Positions 44,632 to 56,219 of a DNA stretch of 64,000 nucleotides are shown piece after piece. The notes beneath the pieces are model-generated. The model was given only the letters and a program-made list of their open reading frames with translations, was not told the origin of the DNA and did no database searches. A program made the position numbers and the translations under genes. Each line of letters starts with the position of its first letter. Position 1 is the stretch's first letter. This stretch comes from Corinectria fuckeliana (lineage: Eukaryota > Ascomycota > Sordariomycetes > Hypocreales > Nectriaceae): the NCBI GenBank assembly GCA_019137255.1, contig WPDH01000100.1, positions 62,001 to 126,000 of the forward strand. The letters are read 5' to 3'.

Positions 44632-45212
44632 CTTCAGAAGATGCCTGTGGGTGCGACAATGAAACAACAAAGATTGGTCAAAGGGATAGCAGCTGCCAAC
44701 AGAAGGGACCTGATGCGTGGTCGTCGTCGGAATCACAATTGCGGAAAAGGGCTGTCATGCCAAACCTACATGGTAGAATCGCAAGCTCGGCCAGACTCAG
44801 CGGTGGAAGAGAACAGCAGAAGGGCGGGGAAGAGGCCTGGTCGCCAAGGTCACAACAGACAAAGATGAAAAGGCCAGGTCAGCCTTCCGCAGGTTGCCAG
44901 GAATTCAACCGAACCTGCCGAGAAACTGATGATGGCTGTGCTAATTGGAACGCTGAATAAGAATTCGAGAGGGGGTGTGTGGAGACAAAGGTGCTCCTAG
45001 CCCCGGGCCCGGAACATGTGTTTTCCCGACGCAGCTGTCCCCGGTGAGCTTGACGCGCAGCTTGGCCGTGCCTGGCCAGCCAAACACCAAAGCTCCAGTT
45101 GCAGCCTTGCTTGATCCCTTGTCACTCTCAGAACCAGAACCATCAATCCGTCCCGCACCGACATTCCAGAACAGGACCCGTCGTCGAGCACTTTACAGGA
45201 CGATTCGCAGCT
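44632..45212. promoter_or_regulatory. Divergent promoter between RING-CH ligase and proteasome alpha2
   Basis: Only 581 bases separate the two start codons, so both genes must be driven from here. I did not find a match to the yeast proteasome-associated element (GGTGGCAAA). Short frames in the region overlap the 5' ends and are not convincing. Confidence 0.5.
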
Positions 45213-46322
45213 ATGGCGGACCGATACTCCTTCTCCCTCACGACCTTCTCTCCCAGGTGCGTTGCCCCGATGGCGATGGCGGTGATGCGGGCATCATTAC
45301 TGACAAGGTTGCAGCGGGAAACTGGTTCAGATCGGTATGCAGACACCCCGCACTAGGTCAAGGCAACGCTCTAGCAGTGGCTTCCTGATCGGTTGCGCTT
45401 ACAAAGACACCGTAACTGATCTCTCGTGTGTCAACAGAGTATGCCCTCAATGCTGTCAACCAGGGTATAACGGCCCTTGGCATCAAAGGTTCGCCCCCCG
45501 CAAGAGATGTTCGGCCAAGAGCTGTTGCTGACCCTAGATAGCCACGAACGGCATCGTCCTCGCCACCGAGAAGAAGTCATCCTCCCCGCTCGCCGACCAG
45601 AGCTCGTTGTCCAAGATCAGCAACATTACCCCCAACATCGGCATGGTGTACTCCGGTATGGGACCCGATTACCGAATCCTGGTTGACCGAGCACGCAAGG
45701 TCTCGCACACTGGTTACAAGCGCATCTACAACGAGTACCCCCCCACCCGGATATTGGTGCAGGATGTCGCTCGTGTCATGCAGGAGGCCACCCAGTCTGC
45801 TGGTGTGCGACCTTACGGTGTCAGCCTGTTGGTCGCTGGATGGGATGAGGGCATCGAGCCCGAGGTGGATTCTGACTCCGACTCATCCGACTCCTCAGGC
45901 GATGAGAAGAAGCCCAACAAGAAAACTGGCGGCATCCAAAAGGGTGGTCCTATGCTGTACCAGGTCGACCCGTCCGGCAGCTACTATCCTTGGAAGGCCA
46001 CGGCAATCGGCAAGAGCGCGACTAAGGCGAAAACTTTCTTGGAGAAGCGATATTCGGAGGAGCTAGAGCTTGAGGATGCCATTCACATTGCCCTCTTGAC
46101 CCTGAAGGATAACATTGAGGGTGAGATGAACGGCGACACCATTGAGATCGGTAAGAGATTCTAGGACCGCGAAGCACTGGACTTGGTATTCTAACACGTA
46201 CAGGTATTGTTGGTGCTCCTGCGGACCACCTTCTCGGTATCGACGGTGTTGAGGGAGCTGTGGGCCCCCGGTTCAGAAAGCTGACTCCTCAAGAGATTGA
46301 GGACTATCTTACGAGTCTATGA
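45213..46322 (+). CDS. pre8: 20S proteasome subunit alpha type 2
   Basis: Join(45213..45256, 45315..45334, 45438..45488, 45542..46150, 46204..46322), 280 residues, with four introns crowded at the 5' end including a 20-base micro-exon (45315-45334) encoding part of [10 protein letters not shown]. The N-terminus [28 protein letters not shown] is the alpha-subunit signature; ATNGIVLATEKK, GMVYSGMGPDYRILVDRARK and LFEEYPP-like YNEYPPTRILVQDVARVMQEATQSAGVRPYG identify alpha2. Compared with about 250 residues in yeast and animals there is a Ser/Asp then Lys-rich insert of roughly 30 residues (142-173) between AGWDEG and GPMLYQVDPSG. The subunit is part of the outer alpha ring that gates the proteolytic chamber in nucleus and cytosol. 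Confidence 0.95.
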
Positions 46323-46429
46323 AGCGTCTAAGCGACTGGGTACTAGGGGAAGACTTGTACAATAGAGCGGGTCATACATGCTGAATGAGCTGGTTCCGAT
46401 AACACCGTGTCCTGTGTAATGCTATATGC

Positions 46430-47484
46430 CTATCCGGGCCTTGTCTTGGTCGTCAATATGAATGATGACCTGGGGCCTGCCTCGACACCAGCTATCTTCC
46501 ACCCTCTGGGAACTTTGAAGTCTACCTTGGTCCAAGACTCGGCAGCGCCTGTGAAACCCTTACCAAGGCCAAGTTGACCATTGGTGTTGTCGCCAATGAT
46601 GTAAATGCTCCCGTCAGTCGTCAGGGCAATCCCATGGGACTCCCCAAGGGCGACATCCTCCACGTCCTTGTCCCCGTCAACTTCGACATAGTTGGGAATC
46701 CCGCTGATATCAGAAAAAGTCTGATGCCGACTGCGGGCACCAGTTGACTTGGCGCCCCAAAGATACAGGCCTCCTCCCTCTGTTAGAGCAGCGACATGGT
46801 AGCCGCCCGCGACAACCTTCTTGACAGACTCCCCCAGGTCCTCGAGATCAGGTACAACACATGGCTCGTCTGCCGGACTGCTAACCTGTCAGCGACAATG
46901 TACCTGACACTTGCGGGAGAGACAGACAAACCTCGAGTCGTCCACATCTCGGCCCAAACAGTCTTCGAAACGAGGATCTCCTAGTGTTGACACTGATGCG
47001 TCCTCGTGTAAAGTAACGAATCCTGCTTCGTAGGCGGCCATCTGCTTGACTGGCGACTTGCAAGGCCACGACCGGCCATCGACACCTGATTCCCAGGCGC
47101 TTGCCGACGGGTATCTCGCAATGGACTGACCGCCGTCACCGGTTTTCTTATCTTGGACGGTGAGAATTGATCCATTGGCAGCAAATGCAATCAAGTGATC
47201 AAACATGCCCTTTTCATCAGCGTCTAAGCCGATGGCTGTGCTCGGAGATGCACCGGCTAGACACCTGTCACCGTCGCGGTGTGCTGGGCTACATCAGCAT
47301 AGCGCCACGCTCGTCCAACTAACGGCATACCAACGGTGTAACACAGGCCAGCCAGAGGCCGGCCAACGGTCTGGGCCCCGAGGACTTTAGTGAAGGAATA
47401 GAGGTCATCTGGCTCGTCCTCAATCATCAAAGGCTCGAAGATGAGCTGGTTCCAGGCGTTGAAGCCGGTTGCGTAGAGCTCCAT
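46430..47484 (-). CDS. RCC1-like repeat protein (ATS1-like)
   Basis: Complement(46430..46880, 46932..47256, 47331..47484), 309 residues. RCC1/BLIP-II-type blades are visible, most clearly the last ones: VAGGYHVAALTEGGGLYLWGAKSTGARSR and VALGESHGIALTTDGSIYIIGDNTNGQLGLGKG, each with the G-x-x-H-x-x-A-L and L-x-x-W/I-G pattern. The N-terminus MELYATGFNAWNQLIF resembles a starting blade (LYATG-N-x-x-x-QL). Only four to five blades fit in this length, fewer than the seven of RCC1, similar to yeast Ats1, which is tied to tRNA wobble modification and microtubule-related phenotypes. Whether this protein shares those roles is not known. The intron at 47257-47330 is placed by frame; a second acceptor within it (47288) breaks the frame. 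It is convergent with the proteasome gene, 107 bases apart. Confidence 0.82.
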
Positions 47485-50232
47485 GGCGTCGTCAGCGGGA
47501 GCTGCGCGCGATGGAAGTTGCGAGATGTCGTATCAAGTCGAGGGCCTGGTCTCCGTTTTGCGGCCCGCTGTTGAGGATTCGTTGCTTGTACAAATAGTTG
47601 AAGTTGAATAAAGACAGCTGCCCTCGGGAAAGCCGTTCCACTTTTAGCCGATCCACCCCTTCTCGTCACGCTCCTCCTCACCTTGCCGGGTTTCGCAATA
47701 CTATCATAGATAATTGCCGGTTCCTCACCCCAATTTAGATGCTCTCGACAAACAATTAATATCACTTATTCTCTATTCTCTTTTACCGTCCCAACTAGTT
47801 TTCTCCCGCATTCAGTGTGCAAGTGTCTCTTTTTGACTTAAAGCACCATCTTATTGAAACAAGCTAAAAAATAGCCACGATAATATAATGAAAGTTTCAA
47901 ATTCCCTCGAATAGTCCAGACTAGCAATGGGTATCTGAGGAGTTATATGTGTTGTCCTGAAGACCAAGACACGCAGCATTAGCCATTTCTGGTAGTAGGG
48001 AGTAACGATTGAATACAACGTGGAAGATTAGAAATATTCGGCAGTATTCTTAAGGGCTCGATCTATGCATTCAACCCTCACAAGAGGGCAGGATTATTGC
48101 TATTTCTTATTATTATAGATCGCGTCCTCTGAAGACGAGGGACATAGACGTAGCCGAGGCGTTGCAAAGCATTGCTGTTCAACTAGACACTGCTCTCACG
48201 CTCCATGGCCTCCCATTTTAGAGACGTTATAATCGTACGGCATACGAGCTCTTTTTCTCTTTTTAGAACAGACTTTTGTCTTATTCGATTGAATACGTCA
48301 AGGGGTGATCATCAATGAAAGAGACATTTAAAGAAGACTAGGATTATGCAGCCAATGAAGCCAGACACTAAAACACAGTTATTGCATTTGCCAGTGTTGA
48401 ATTAGGCAGCCACCTGAGGCATAATAACTCTGGGTAGTCCTGATGTCGAAATTAGTTGTTTATGTAGCTCGCTTCTCTACATTCGAGGTTAATGCGTAAA
48501 CTGTCCGATCGTATAACAAGCCTGTTGTTCCTTCAAGCACTCCTACGATACCGCCTTTGCAACCATTACCTCGAGTGAAACGCCACAGATATGGTATCGA
48601 GCCATGAGGTGATTTCTCGAACTTAAACGGCAATGGCTTTGGAACATTCTCTGTCGGCCAGGCAGAGTACACCTCTCACACCGATCCTGAGAAATCTGGC
48701 GGTCCCGCGTGTTCCAAGAAGTACAACGGAGAAGTTGCCCTGGTTTAGTGCGCTGGCGTCGACTGGACTGCCAAGAATATTTCAAAGAGTGACACCACTC
48801 GTTCTTTTGAGCTGGATAACTCGGAAGTTGTCTTTGCTTATCTAGAGGGGTGCAAGCTAGCTGAGAAGCGAGATGCTTTGGACAAGTGTCAAATATGCCA
48901 CGCAAACTACGGGACAATGCTAATTGAGGATGGGTACCTTACAACCCCTTTGCCATACTTACTTCAGCCGTTCCCACAAGTCTCTTTATAGTCCTTTCGT
49001 TTTACTATTTGCCACATTTTGCTAATAGATAATGTAGCGATCCTCATTAGAGTTACTTTCACAAACAGCTTTCCGTATGCGTTGACCAAGGCGTCTGTGC
49101 ATATGCGGACTCGTCACTAGGAAACGATATCCTGCGGCAATACAAATTCATGCTCTGTCGGTCAAATAGATGTCGAGTCATTTACTATTAGATGAACTGC
49201 GGTTAGTTCCACTTCCGGTTAGATTACTATTCAAAGACGTGGTGAAGAATGTCTTTCAGAGCACGTGTGGCCGCGAATGAATAATCGATCAAGGGGGCCC
49301 CTTCGCTATGTGGCACCCAACGAAGCAACTGCCGCGGCGGTTACTACATTGTTAAAACTTGCCGAGCAACGGGTGATGGCTACTGGGACTATAGCGGCCG
49401 TGCAGGCGGCCCTTCAGATTCTACTACTCAAGAATATGTATGGGATGCGAGAGTATCATGTACTTGTGGACTTCAATTCTAGTAGAATAACGTGATTTGA
49501 TGGCAAACACGTTTTGAGTAGCCTGACGTTGAGTAGTTCATTGGTCACAACTTCTTTATCTCGAAGCTGTGGCTGTGGTTTCTATGATGAGCTTGCTTTA
49601 CGTTGGCATATGCTATTGTCGGTTTGTGGACGTCGTTTTACCGATATCTCGGGCATAGACAGGCTTAGTCCAGAGAATAAACCATATTACCACAATACAC
49701 CAATGAGTTCAAATCTCAAAGAACCAGTAATATAAATGGAAAAGGGAGCCTGGATCCTCAAATCCATGTCTGCCGGTAGTAAGGTTATGGAATGCCTTAT
49801 AGCACTTTGGCTGCCTACACGCAGGTTGACAGGAGGACGCCGATCTTCCTACTTACCTATCGTTGCGATATAGCGTAATACTAGGCTTTTAGCGAACTTG
49901 ATACTGCGATTAGAAAACACGTCCAGATATTAAAACACAAGTACAAAATATTATCGATAAGATAGATCGGCAATTGATTTCACCCTTTTCTTCCGGCTTG
50001 CGGGGACAGGAGTGATTGCTCCGAACCGATGACGTCGACCAATGATGCTTTATAAGTACAGAAATCCATATCGTCATTGATGTATCAAGCGTCACACCAT
50101 GAGATATCAATTCGACGGCGATGCATGATGATGACATAGTTACTTTCTTTAAATATCGTTACCACCCCACAGCTATCTGCAGACACACTTCGGATATCTT
50201 CAACAATTGTACCATCAATCGATCTACGCACA
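47485..50232. other. A+T-rich, gene-poor stretch with coding-like debris
   Basis: Sequence from about 47760 to 50230 is clearly richer in A+T than the neighbouring housekeeping genes, with many TATA/TTA tracts. Open frames are short. Two pieces look like old coding sequence: minus 48460-48845 (listed separately) and plus 49265-49495 (helical, alanine-rich). No terminal repeats or transposase motif were found. The 3' end is the promoter of the alcohol dehydrogenase gene. Confidence 0.5.
48460..48845 (-). pseudogene. Possible decayed coding fragment
   Basis: One minus-strand frame reads PLYFLEHAGPPDFSGSV, a TGA stop, then EVYSAWPTENVPKPLPFKFEKS, IPYLWRFTRGNGCKGGIVGVLEG and ends after about 130 residues. 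The text on both sides of the stop has protein-like composition, and the stop could derive from an arginine CGA codon. I do not recognise the family, and chance cannot be excluded. Confidence 0.3.
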
Positions 50233-51772
50233 ATGGCAACATCTCAAGCAGCCTATCAAGTGGAGAAGCTAGTCGGCCACTCGGACAATTCTATCACCCA
50301 GCAGGATGTCACTTCGTATGAGCAGACCGGAGAGTCCAGCGTGACCATGAAGGCGCTGGCGTGGATGGGAAAAAACAAGGTCCAAATGGGTTCGTATTTC
50401 CGACTCCTTTACCACTCCCTGCACTCCCTTCTGGGGTATACTAACCACGATTCCCTCAGTCGACGTGCCGAAGCCCAAAATACTCGAGGATCGTGATGTC
50501 ATCCTCAAAGTAACTGGGAGCACCGTGTGCGGCTCCGATCTTCATTTGCTCCACGGAACCGTTATCCAGATGGCCGAGGGCGACATTCTAGGCCATGAGT
50601 TCTGCGGCGTTGTTGAGCAAGTCGGCCCAGGCGTCACTGGGATTCATGTTGGCAAGCGCTACGTCGCTTCGTTCCAGATTGCATGCGGTGATTGCTTCTT
50701 TTGCAAGCAAAAACTGTCCTCGCAGTGCGAAAAGACCAACTCTAATTCCGCCGCAAAGGCCATGTATGGTGGCAGGACAGCCGGCATATTCGGCTACTCA
50801 CACTTTACAGGAGGTTTCGCCGGCGGACAGGCCGAGTATGTTCGTGTTCCTTTGGGTGACGTGAACCTACTCGAGATTCCCAGCGATGTTCCGGACGAAA
50901 AAGGTATTTTCAATCTCTCCTCGAGCTGTTCCAATATTTTCATACTGACCTGAATCAGCTTTGTTTCTCTCTGACGTCCTATGTACTTCATACAACGCTG
51001 TCAAGGACACAGCTGTCTACCCCAACGACGACGTAGCAATCTTTGGCGCTGGACCCATCGGACAAATGGCTGGCATCTTCGCACTCGGTGAGGGCGCTAG
51101 CAAGGTCATCTTTGTCGATACTGAGCCCCGTCTGTCTTTCATCCAGCAGAATTGGCCAGCTGAACAGAACAACAAGTTGCATCTCATCGACTTCAAGAAA
51201 CTGTCTCATGGCGTGACAACCAAAGAGACAGTGGTTAGCAAACTCAAGGACCTGTGCGGTGGGAGAGGCCCGGATGCCGCTATCGATTGTGTAGCCGGGG
51301 AGTATGCCAAGGGCTGGATGCATTGGCTGGAGATCGGTGTGGGAGCAGAAACGGACACAAGCGAGATCATCAATGAGATGATCGAAGGGGTGCGCAACTA
51401 CGGTCGCTGCGGTGTCACGGGTGTCTACGTTGGCTACGTAAGATCTCTCGAATCCCATTTCTAAAAGTATCAACGGCGGCTAACTCATAACAGACGAATC
51501 ACTTTAATGTCGGCTCGCTCATGCAGCGCGGAATTCGTCTCATCGGAAACGGGCAAGCACCTGTTCATAAGTATTGGAAAGACCTCCTTGCAATGATCCA
51601 GAGTGGCCAATTAGACCCCATGCAGATGGTCTCTCATCGCGTCAGACTTGAGGATCTCGATGAGGTCTACTACAAGTTCGATGCCAAGGAAGATGGGATG
51701 CAAAAGGTCTTTGTTGAGACCAAATTCTCTTTTCCGAGAGCTGCCGGTTCCCCTGCGTTAACTAGATACTGA
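50233..51772 (+). CDS. Zinc-dependent alcohol dehydrogenase, formaldehyde-dehydrogenase-like MDR
   Basis: Join(50233..50389, 50460..50903, 50959..51437, 51494..51772), 452 residues. A medium-chain dehydrogenase with both zinc sites: catalytic ligands in CGSDLH (C76) and GHEFCG (H98), structural cysteines at 128, 131, 134 and 142 (ACGDCFFC...C). The Rossmann motif GAGPIG starts at about 230. The chain is about 80-100 residues longer than classic yeast ADH because of an N-terminal extension of 35-40 residues before MKALAW and a long segment around 260-330, a layout seen in the glutathione-independent formaldehyde dehydrogenase-like branch. Substrate cannot be told: formaldehyde, other aldehydes or alcohols are all possible. 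The extension lacks a clear mitochondrial or secretory signal. It stands alone between A+T-rich gene-poor stretches. Confidence 0.9.
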
Positions 51773-53522
51773 TTGGTATGGAATACTCAGGGTTCGATGT
51801 GCAGTCACTAGTCCGTAGTTATATGAACTTTGACAATCACGATGAGTCGTGCTATTATGGCTGTAACATATCCACTCTTCTCACCATATCTTTCGCTTCA
51901 ACACTGCGACGCTCTAACTTCTCCACCTAATTGAAGGCGAGACTATAATTAAGAGGAGAAGAAGAAATAGAGTGTGAAGGTCGATGTACCTTGCACGCGA
52001 TATGCAGCTCGAGCAGATGCATCGTACAGGTCGAATAGTGCGACTCGTTATGACTCTGTCTACTCCCACAACGACAATGCCGATGTATCTAGATAGGCAG
52101 TGAGGCAGATGTGGATCTGCCAGTTGGGTGGAATGAAAAGGGCAAACACGTCGATTAAGAGAAATCCGACCGATGGTTCCTTGGGCTGGCTTGGGGAGAA
52201 GCATGGTCAATGAGCGCTGTACGTAGTAGGTACAATAATCAGCGGCGGGGCTGTGAGATGTACTGTGAATTAATCCGCAACAGGTCTAGCCGGTAGATTC
52301 GAACTCGTTGTTGATGCTGGCGAACTAATGGTGCAGGGGAATGTTACCCAGCTCGAAGACAGCCGGCGCTTCCGGACACCTCAGGAGGAGTAAATTACCG
52401 TAGAGAGTGTTATGTAGGTGGCGAAGGATAAGGACTTCAATTAAGAAGTCGGTTACGTATAAGAACGGGCGGCTATACATATAACATGCGTAATTCGTAG
52501 ATGATAACGCCAGGATGTCTCCTCGTCCACTGAACAATTTTCCAGGCTGCTCGTGTGATTGACGGCAACACGGGGCCGACTCCAGGTGCCGATGCTTGAG
52601 CATGTGTTAGAAGACAGCGCCTAGTAGTGTGCTGCAAGCGTGATCAATATTTCGTCTCACCGACAGATCAGATATAGCTGCTGAACCAGCCCTTCTCCAA
52701 CTGGATTATCGTAGACGCCTCTGTCCCATAGTGCAGAAGAGCTGCTATGCGGAGTGGACTATCACCGGATTCAGGAGGGCCAAAGAGCAGGGGTCGGGTG
52801 GCAGGGTTGAGGCCAGCAACCCTCGTTGACGCGGCAGTCTACGGCGAGCGACCAACTGAGGACGTGTATCGTCGAATGAAGTAAACAAGGCGCATTTGAA
52901 GATTCCCATGGGGAAAGGATCGGAGTCGTGCGGATAGCTGATAGCTTGGTATCCGCAAAATTGCTGACACCCTGCATGGCTAACATCTGCAAGAAGAGCG
53001 TTTTATTGCTCAGCTTGCTGCACCAGCTGGGGTTTGGACCGCCCACACTAACTTCATTCACTTTAGAGGCTCGGACATGCTGACGAGAGAACCATTTTGC
53101 ATTGGGAGGCTTTTGGTGAACTAGCATTACACAAGCTGAAAGTCCATAATGGGACAAGCCAAGCTCAACCTCGAGCTCTCCCATCGTATGACCGCTGCAG
53201 TGATGCAGACACAGATGCAGACATGGAGGTTATCACGAATCGCGAGTTCAGAAATGCCAGGTAATCTCCCAGCCACGGATGACAATTGCCGCCAAATGGC
53301 AGAGACAAAGGGTCGCAGGAGCTTGATGTCAATGATTGGATGAGATTCTAAACACTCTGCGAGGACTTCCCTTGCTTGACTCCTTGATATAAATAAGACG
53401 AGCTCCCAAGAGTATAATATTGTCAGAGCAGACTTCTCAAGCAACAAAAAATACTTTCAGGCATCAACCGTGCAAATTCGCTACACTAGGTCGAGCTCAG
53501 GACACGGATCCAGGATTTCATA
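51773..53522. other. Intergenic, about 1.75 kb, A+T-leaning
   Basis: This is the 3' flank of the dehydrogenase and the promoter of the coiled-coil hybrid gene. A GTACGTAGTAGGTAC palindrome-like sequence occurs at about 52219-52232. The frame at minus 52771-53184 is not convincing. Nothing else was recognised. Confidence 0.45.
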
Positions 53523-55685
53523 ATGCCTTCGCGTAAGAATCACAAGAGCTCAGCTCAGTATGTTCAAGATAGGACTTTATGATTAGGACTAGCCATTTCT
53601 GACCCTCTCTAGGACCCCGATCCCACTCCAACGACAGGCTGGGAGCATCACATTTGAATGCTCCCTTCCCACGGATGAGCCCGCTCTGAAACGCCTTCAA
53701 GAGCCATTGCCGTTCTCCACGACTATCAGCAAGAATTTGGCTTTAGGAGCGGCCTTTATTGATTATGCGGGTCATCTCGCTCAGGAGATCGACTCTGTAA
53801 GTGAATTCCAGATGCCATCTTTGCTACTGAAATATTAGTGCTGATGGGTACGCAGGGTTACGAACTTCTGGAAAAGAGACTACACGCTGCGATCGATACA
53901 ATTGGGAACGATGCTATCGATATGGCACTACTCCGCGAGCAGTTGCACGCGCAGACTCACAGGGTCGAAAATCTCGAAACGACAGTTGCTGGCCAAGAAA
54001 AGGCAAACCATGACCTTGAACAGCGGTTGGTGAAGAATCGCGCCGCTGCACTCAAGGCGGAAAAGGAGCTTGCGCGCAAACTTCGCGTCTCTGAAAAGGC
54101 TGCCCAAAAGGCAGAGGCGGCCGAGAGTCGCCTCAAACAGAAGCTCAGCAAGACCCTCCTCGAGGAGCACGAAAGGTGGCTCCATGAAATGGAGCACGAA
54201 AGCGAGGACCACAGGGCAATCGATGCCTCCCACAATGCTCTTGAACAGGCTCTTCAGGAAAAGGCGGCTCTGCGGGCTGAGCTCGACAGCAAGAGCGAGC
54301 AGCTCACCTCGGTCTCGCATGAGCTCGAGACTACTAAGGAGCGCTTGGGCGTTTGCAAGAAGAATTGCGAAGACAAGGAGGTCGAAAAGACGGTTCTCAC
54401 GGACCAGCTTTCCGCTGTGAACCGGGCCAATACCGACCTGTACGCCAACATCGATGCCCTCAATTCTCAACTGGCAGCCAAGGATCAGGAGGTGTTGAAC
54501 ACTACCAAGGCTCTTGTCGACACGACCAAAGATCTCACCGAGGCAAATGAGAAGATTGCTCTGAAGGACGGTGCCATCGACAGCCTCGAGACGGCCCTGC
54601 AGGGTGCGAAGGATGACCGGGACCAAAAGATTAGACTCCTCGAGGATGTTCAGAGGTCTGCTGAGGAAACCCAGAAAGCGCTTCAGAGTAAGATTGAAGA
54701 GTTGAGCGCGCACGATCTCGAGGACCACCAGCGACTTGAAGCTGCCGAAGAAGCCAAGCGGCTCTCCGAGGATTCGGTCAAAGATCTTCAGGCAAAGGTT
54801 GAGGAAGCCAAGGCCCACGATGAGGAAGATCACAAGAAGCTGGAGGCCGAGGAGGAAGCCAAGCGGGTGACAGAGGCGGAACTGGCGATGGTGAAGCTGC
54901 AGCTTGAGGAAGCGAAGAAGCCTAAGCTCCCCAACAAAGTGGTAAGTCTCGATGTGCAGCTAAAACCCTATCACGCCAGCTTAGTGATGAGTCCTGGATC
55001 GTCACAATCACTCGTTCCTCATCAGAACCTAAGCTAATACTTCTCAGACTCTCTCAAACCCGATCCCTATCGTGGGCAGCCTGGGTGGCGCGTCAGATAA
55101 CTACGACGACACCTTCTATCCTGTCGAGTCCACGTTCCCTGTCACCCTCTATGGACATTCCTCCACCAAGGTCTTCGTCTCCATCAACGGCCTCTTCAGC
55201 CTCGACCGTGGAGATGGCACCTACAGCTACAGGTCTCTTCCTTGTCGGGATTCCAACCTTCCTGATTATGTCTTGTTCCCCTTTTGGTGCGACCTCTTCA
55301 TCTACCAGGACACTCCGCAGGGCATCTATTATGAGATTGCTGGCGAAGCCCCATCGAGGACTCTTTGCGTTGAGTGGTACGTCTCCAGGTATAATGACAA
55401 GGACCAGTATTACCACTTCAACATGCTTCTAGAGGAGGCGAGACCGAATGTGGTCACGTACAAGTTCTATGAAGCTTTGGACAAGGGCATCGCCTGCACT
55501 ATCGGAGCGCAAGGTCCCGACAGTGAGTTTGAAACTCCAATGAATCGAGATACAATAGCTAACATTCCTGTCTAGGTGCACAGATGTTTTCCTATAACGA
55601 GGCCAAAGCGCTCCCGGGTGTTCAGGTGGTGATTGACACTGCTGCTGGGTCTTTGACTGAAAGCACGTTTCCCATCGAAACTTGA
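53523..55685 (+). CDS. Long coiled-coil protein fused to a C-terminal beta-sandwich-like domain
   Basis: Join(53523..53557, 53613..53796, 53856..54941, 55048..55522, 55576..55685), 629 residues. No signal peptide or membrane segment. Residues about 95-430 form a near-continuous coiled coil (charged Glu/Lys/Ala/Leu heptads), ending in two adjacent copies of a 35-residue unit at 359-393 and 394-428 (each starts HD-x-EDH-x-x-LEA-x-EEAKR). Residues 440-615 are a different fold: VFVSINGLFSL, PDYVLFPFWCDLFIYQDTPQGIYYEI, LCVEWYVSRYNDKDQYYHFNMLLEE, ACTIGAQGPD. That pattern resembles modules at the N-terminus of fungal secreted or GPI-anchored surface proteins (nidogen-like style), where it is normally exported; here it hangs on an intracellular-looking coiled coil. 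Function unknown. The start exon is short (11 codons) and fixed only by splicing logic. Confidence 0.82.
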
Positions 55686-56219
55686 GGGAAGACCATATCG
55701 CATGGATTACGTTGAAGTGTTGGCTGCGATGAACCTGGCTGGATTTCAGACGTCTATTTGGGCTGTAAAATCATTCGTAGTTGTTGAATTTGCCTGTAAC
55801 TACCACATTAGCCATAATCAAATTGTGATTGTATGACGGACGTCTTTTAAGTTGTGAAGTAAGTGGAATTCGGATTTCAGCATATGAATTGGAGTTGTCT
55901 GATTCGGGCTGTAATATAAACCAAGCAACCACCTTGTTATTTACCATTAATAGTAGTAACTAATGTCATAATACCCTGATGCTATAATTTCTATACCAAT
56001 GTCCTGATGCCCTAATAGTCTAACAGTCTTTATCAGTCTTGATAGTGAAATGGTAACCTAGGTATACGCTACCAGTGCCCCCAATACGCATGAAGACATG
56101 GCGATTGGTTCAAATAGGATACAGGCCAAGCTAAGAATACAATTTAGTCAGTTTACATTTTGGCAATTCGGCAATTCCCTTGTGTCTCTAGAGGCTGTAC
56201 TGGTCACTACCACGTACCA
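55686..56219. other. Convergent intergenic region, 3' flanks
   Basis: About 530 A+T-rich bases between the hybrid gene (+) and the permease gene (-). It is probably only terminators and untranslated regions. Confidence 0.55.

Noticed and set aside
44250..44960. Plus-strand open frame of 236 residues
   Set aside because: Mostly antisense to the RING-CH gene; the rest is promoter sequence.
52290..52312. GAGTTCGAATC on the minus strand, resembling a tRNA B box
   Set aside because: No A box at the right distance and no stem pairing.
53928..54833. Minus-strand open frame of 301 residues, Leu/Phe-rich
   Set aside because: Antisense of the coiled-coil exon; Glu/Lys codons read backwards give Phe/Leu.
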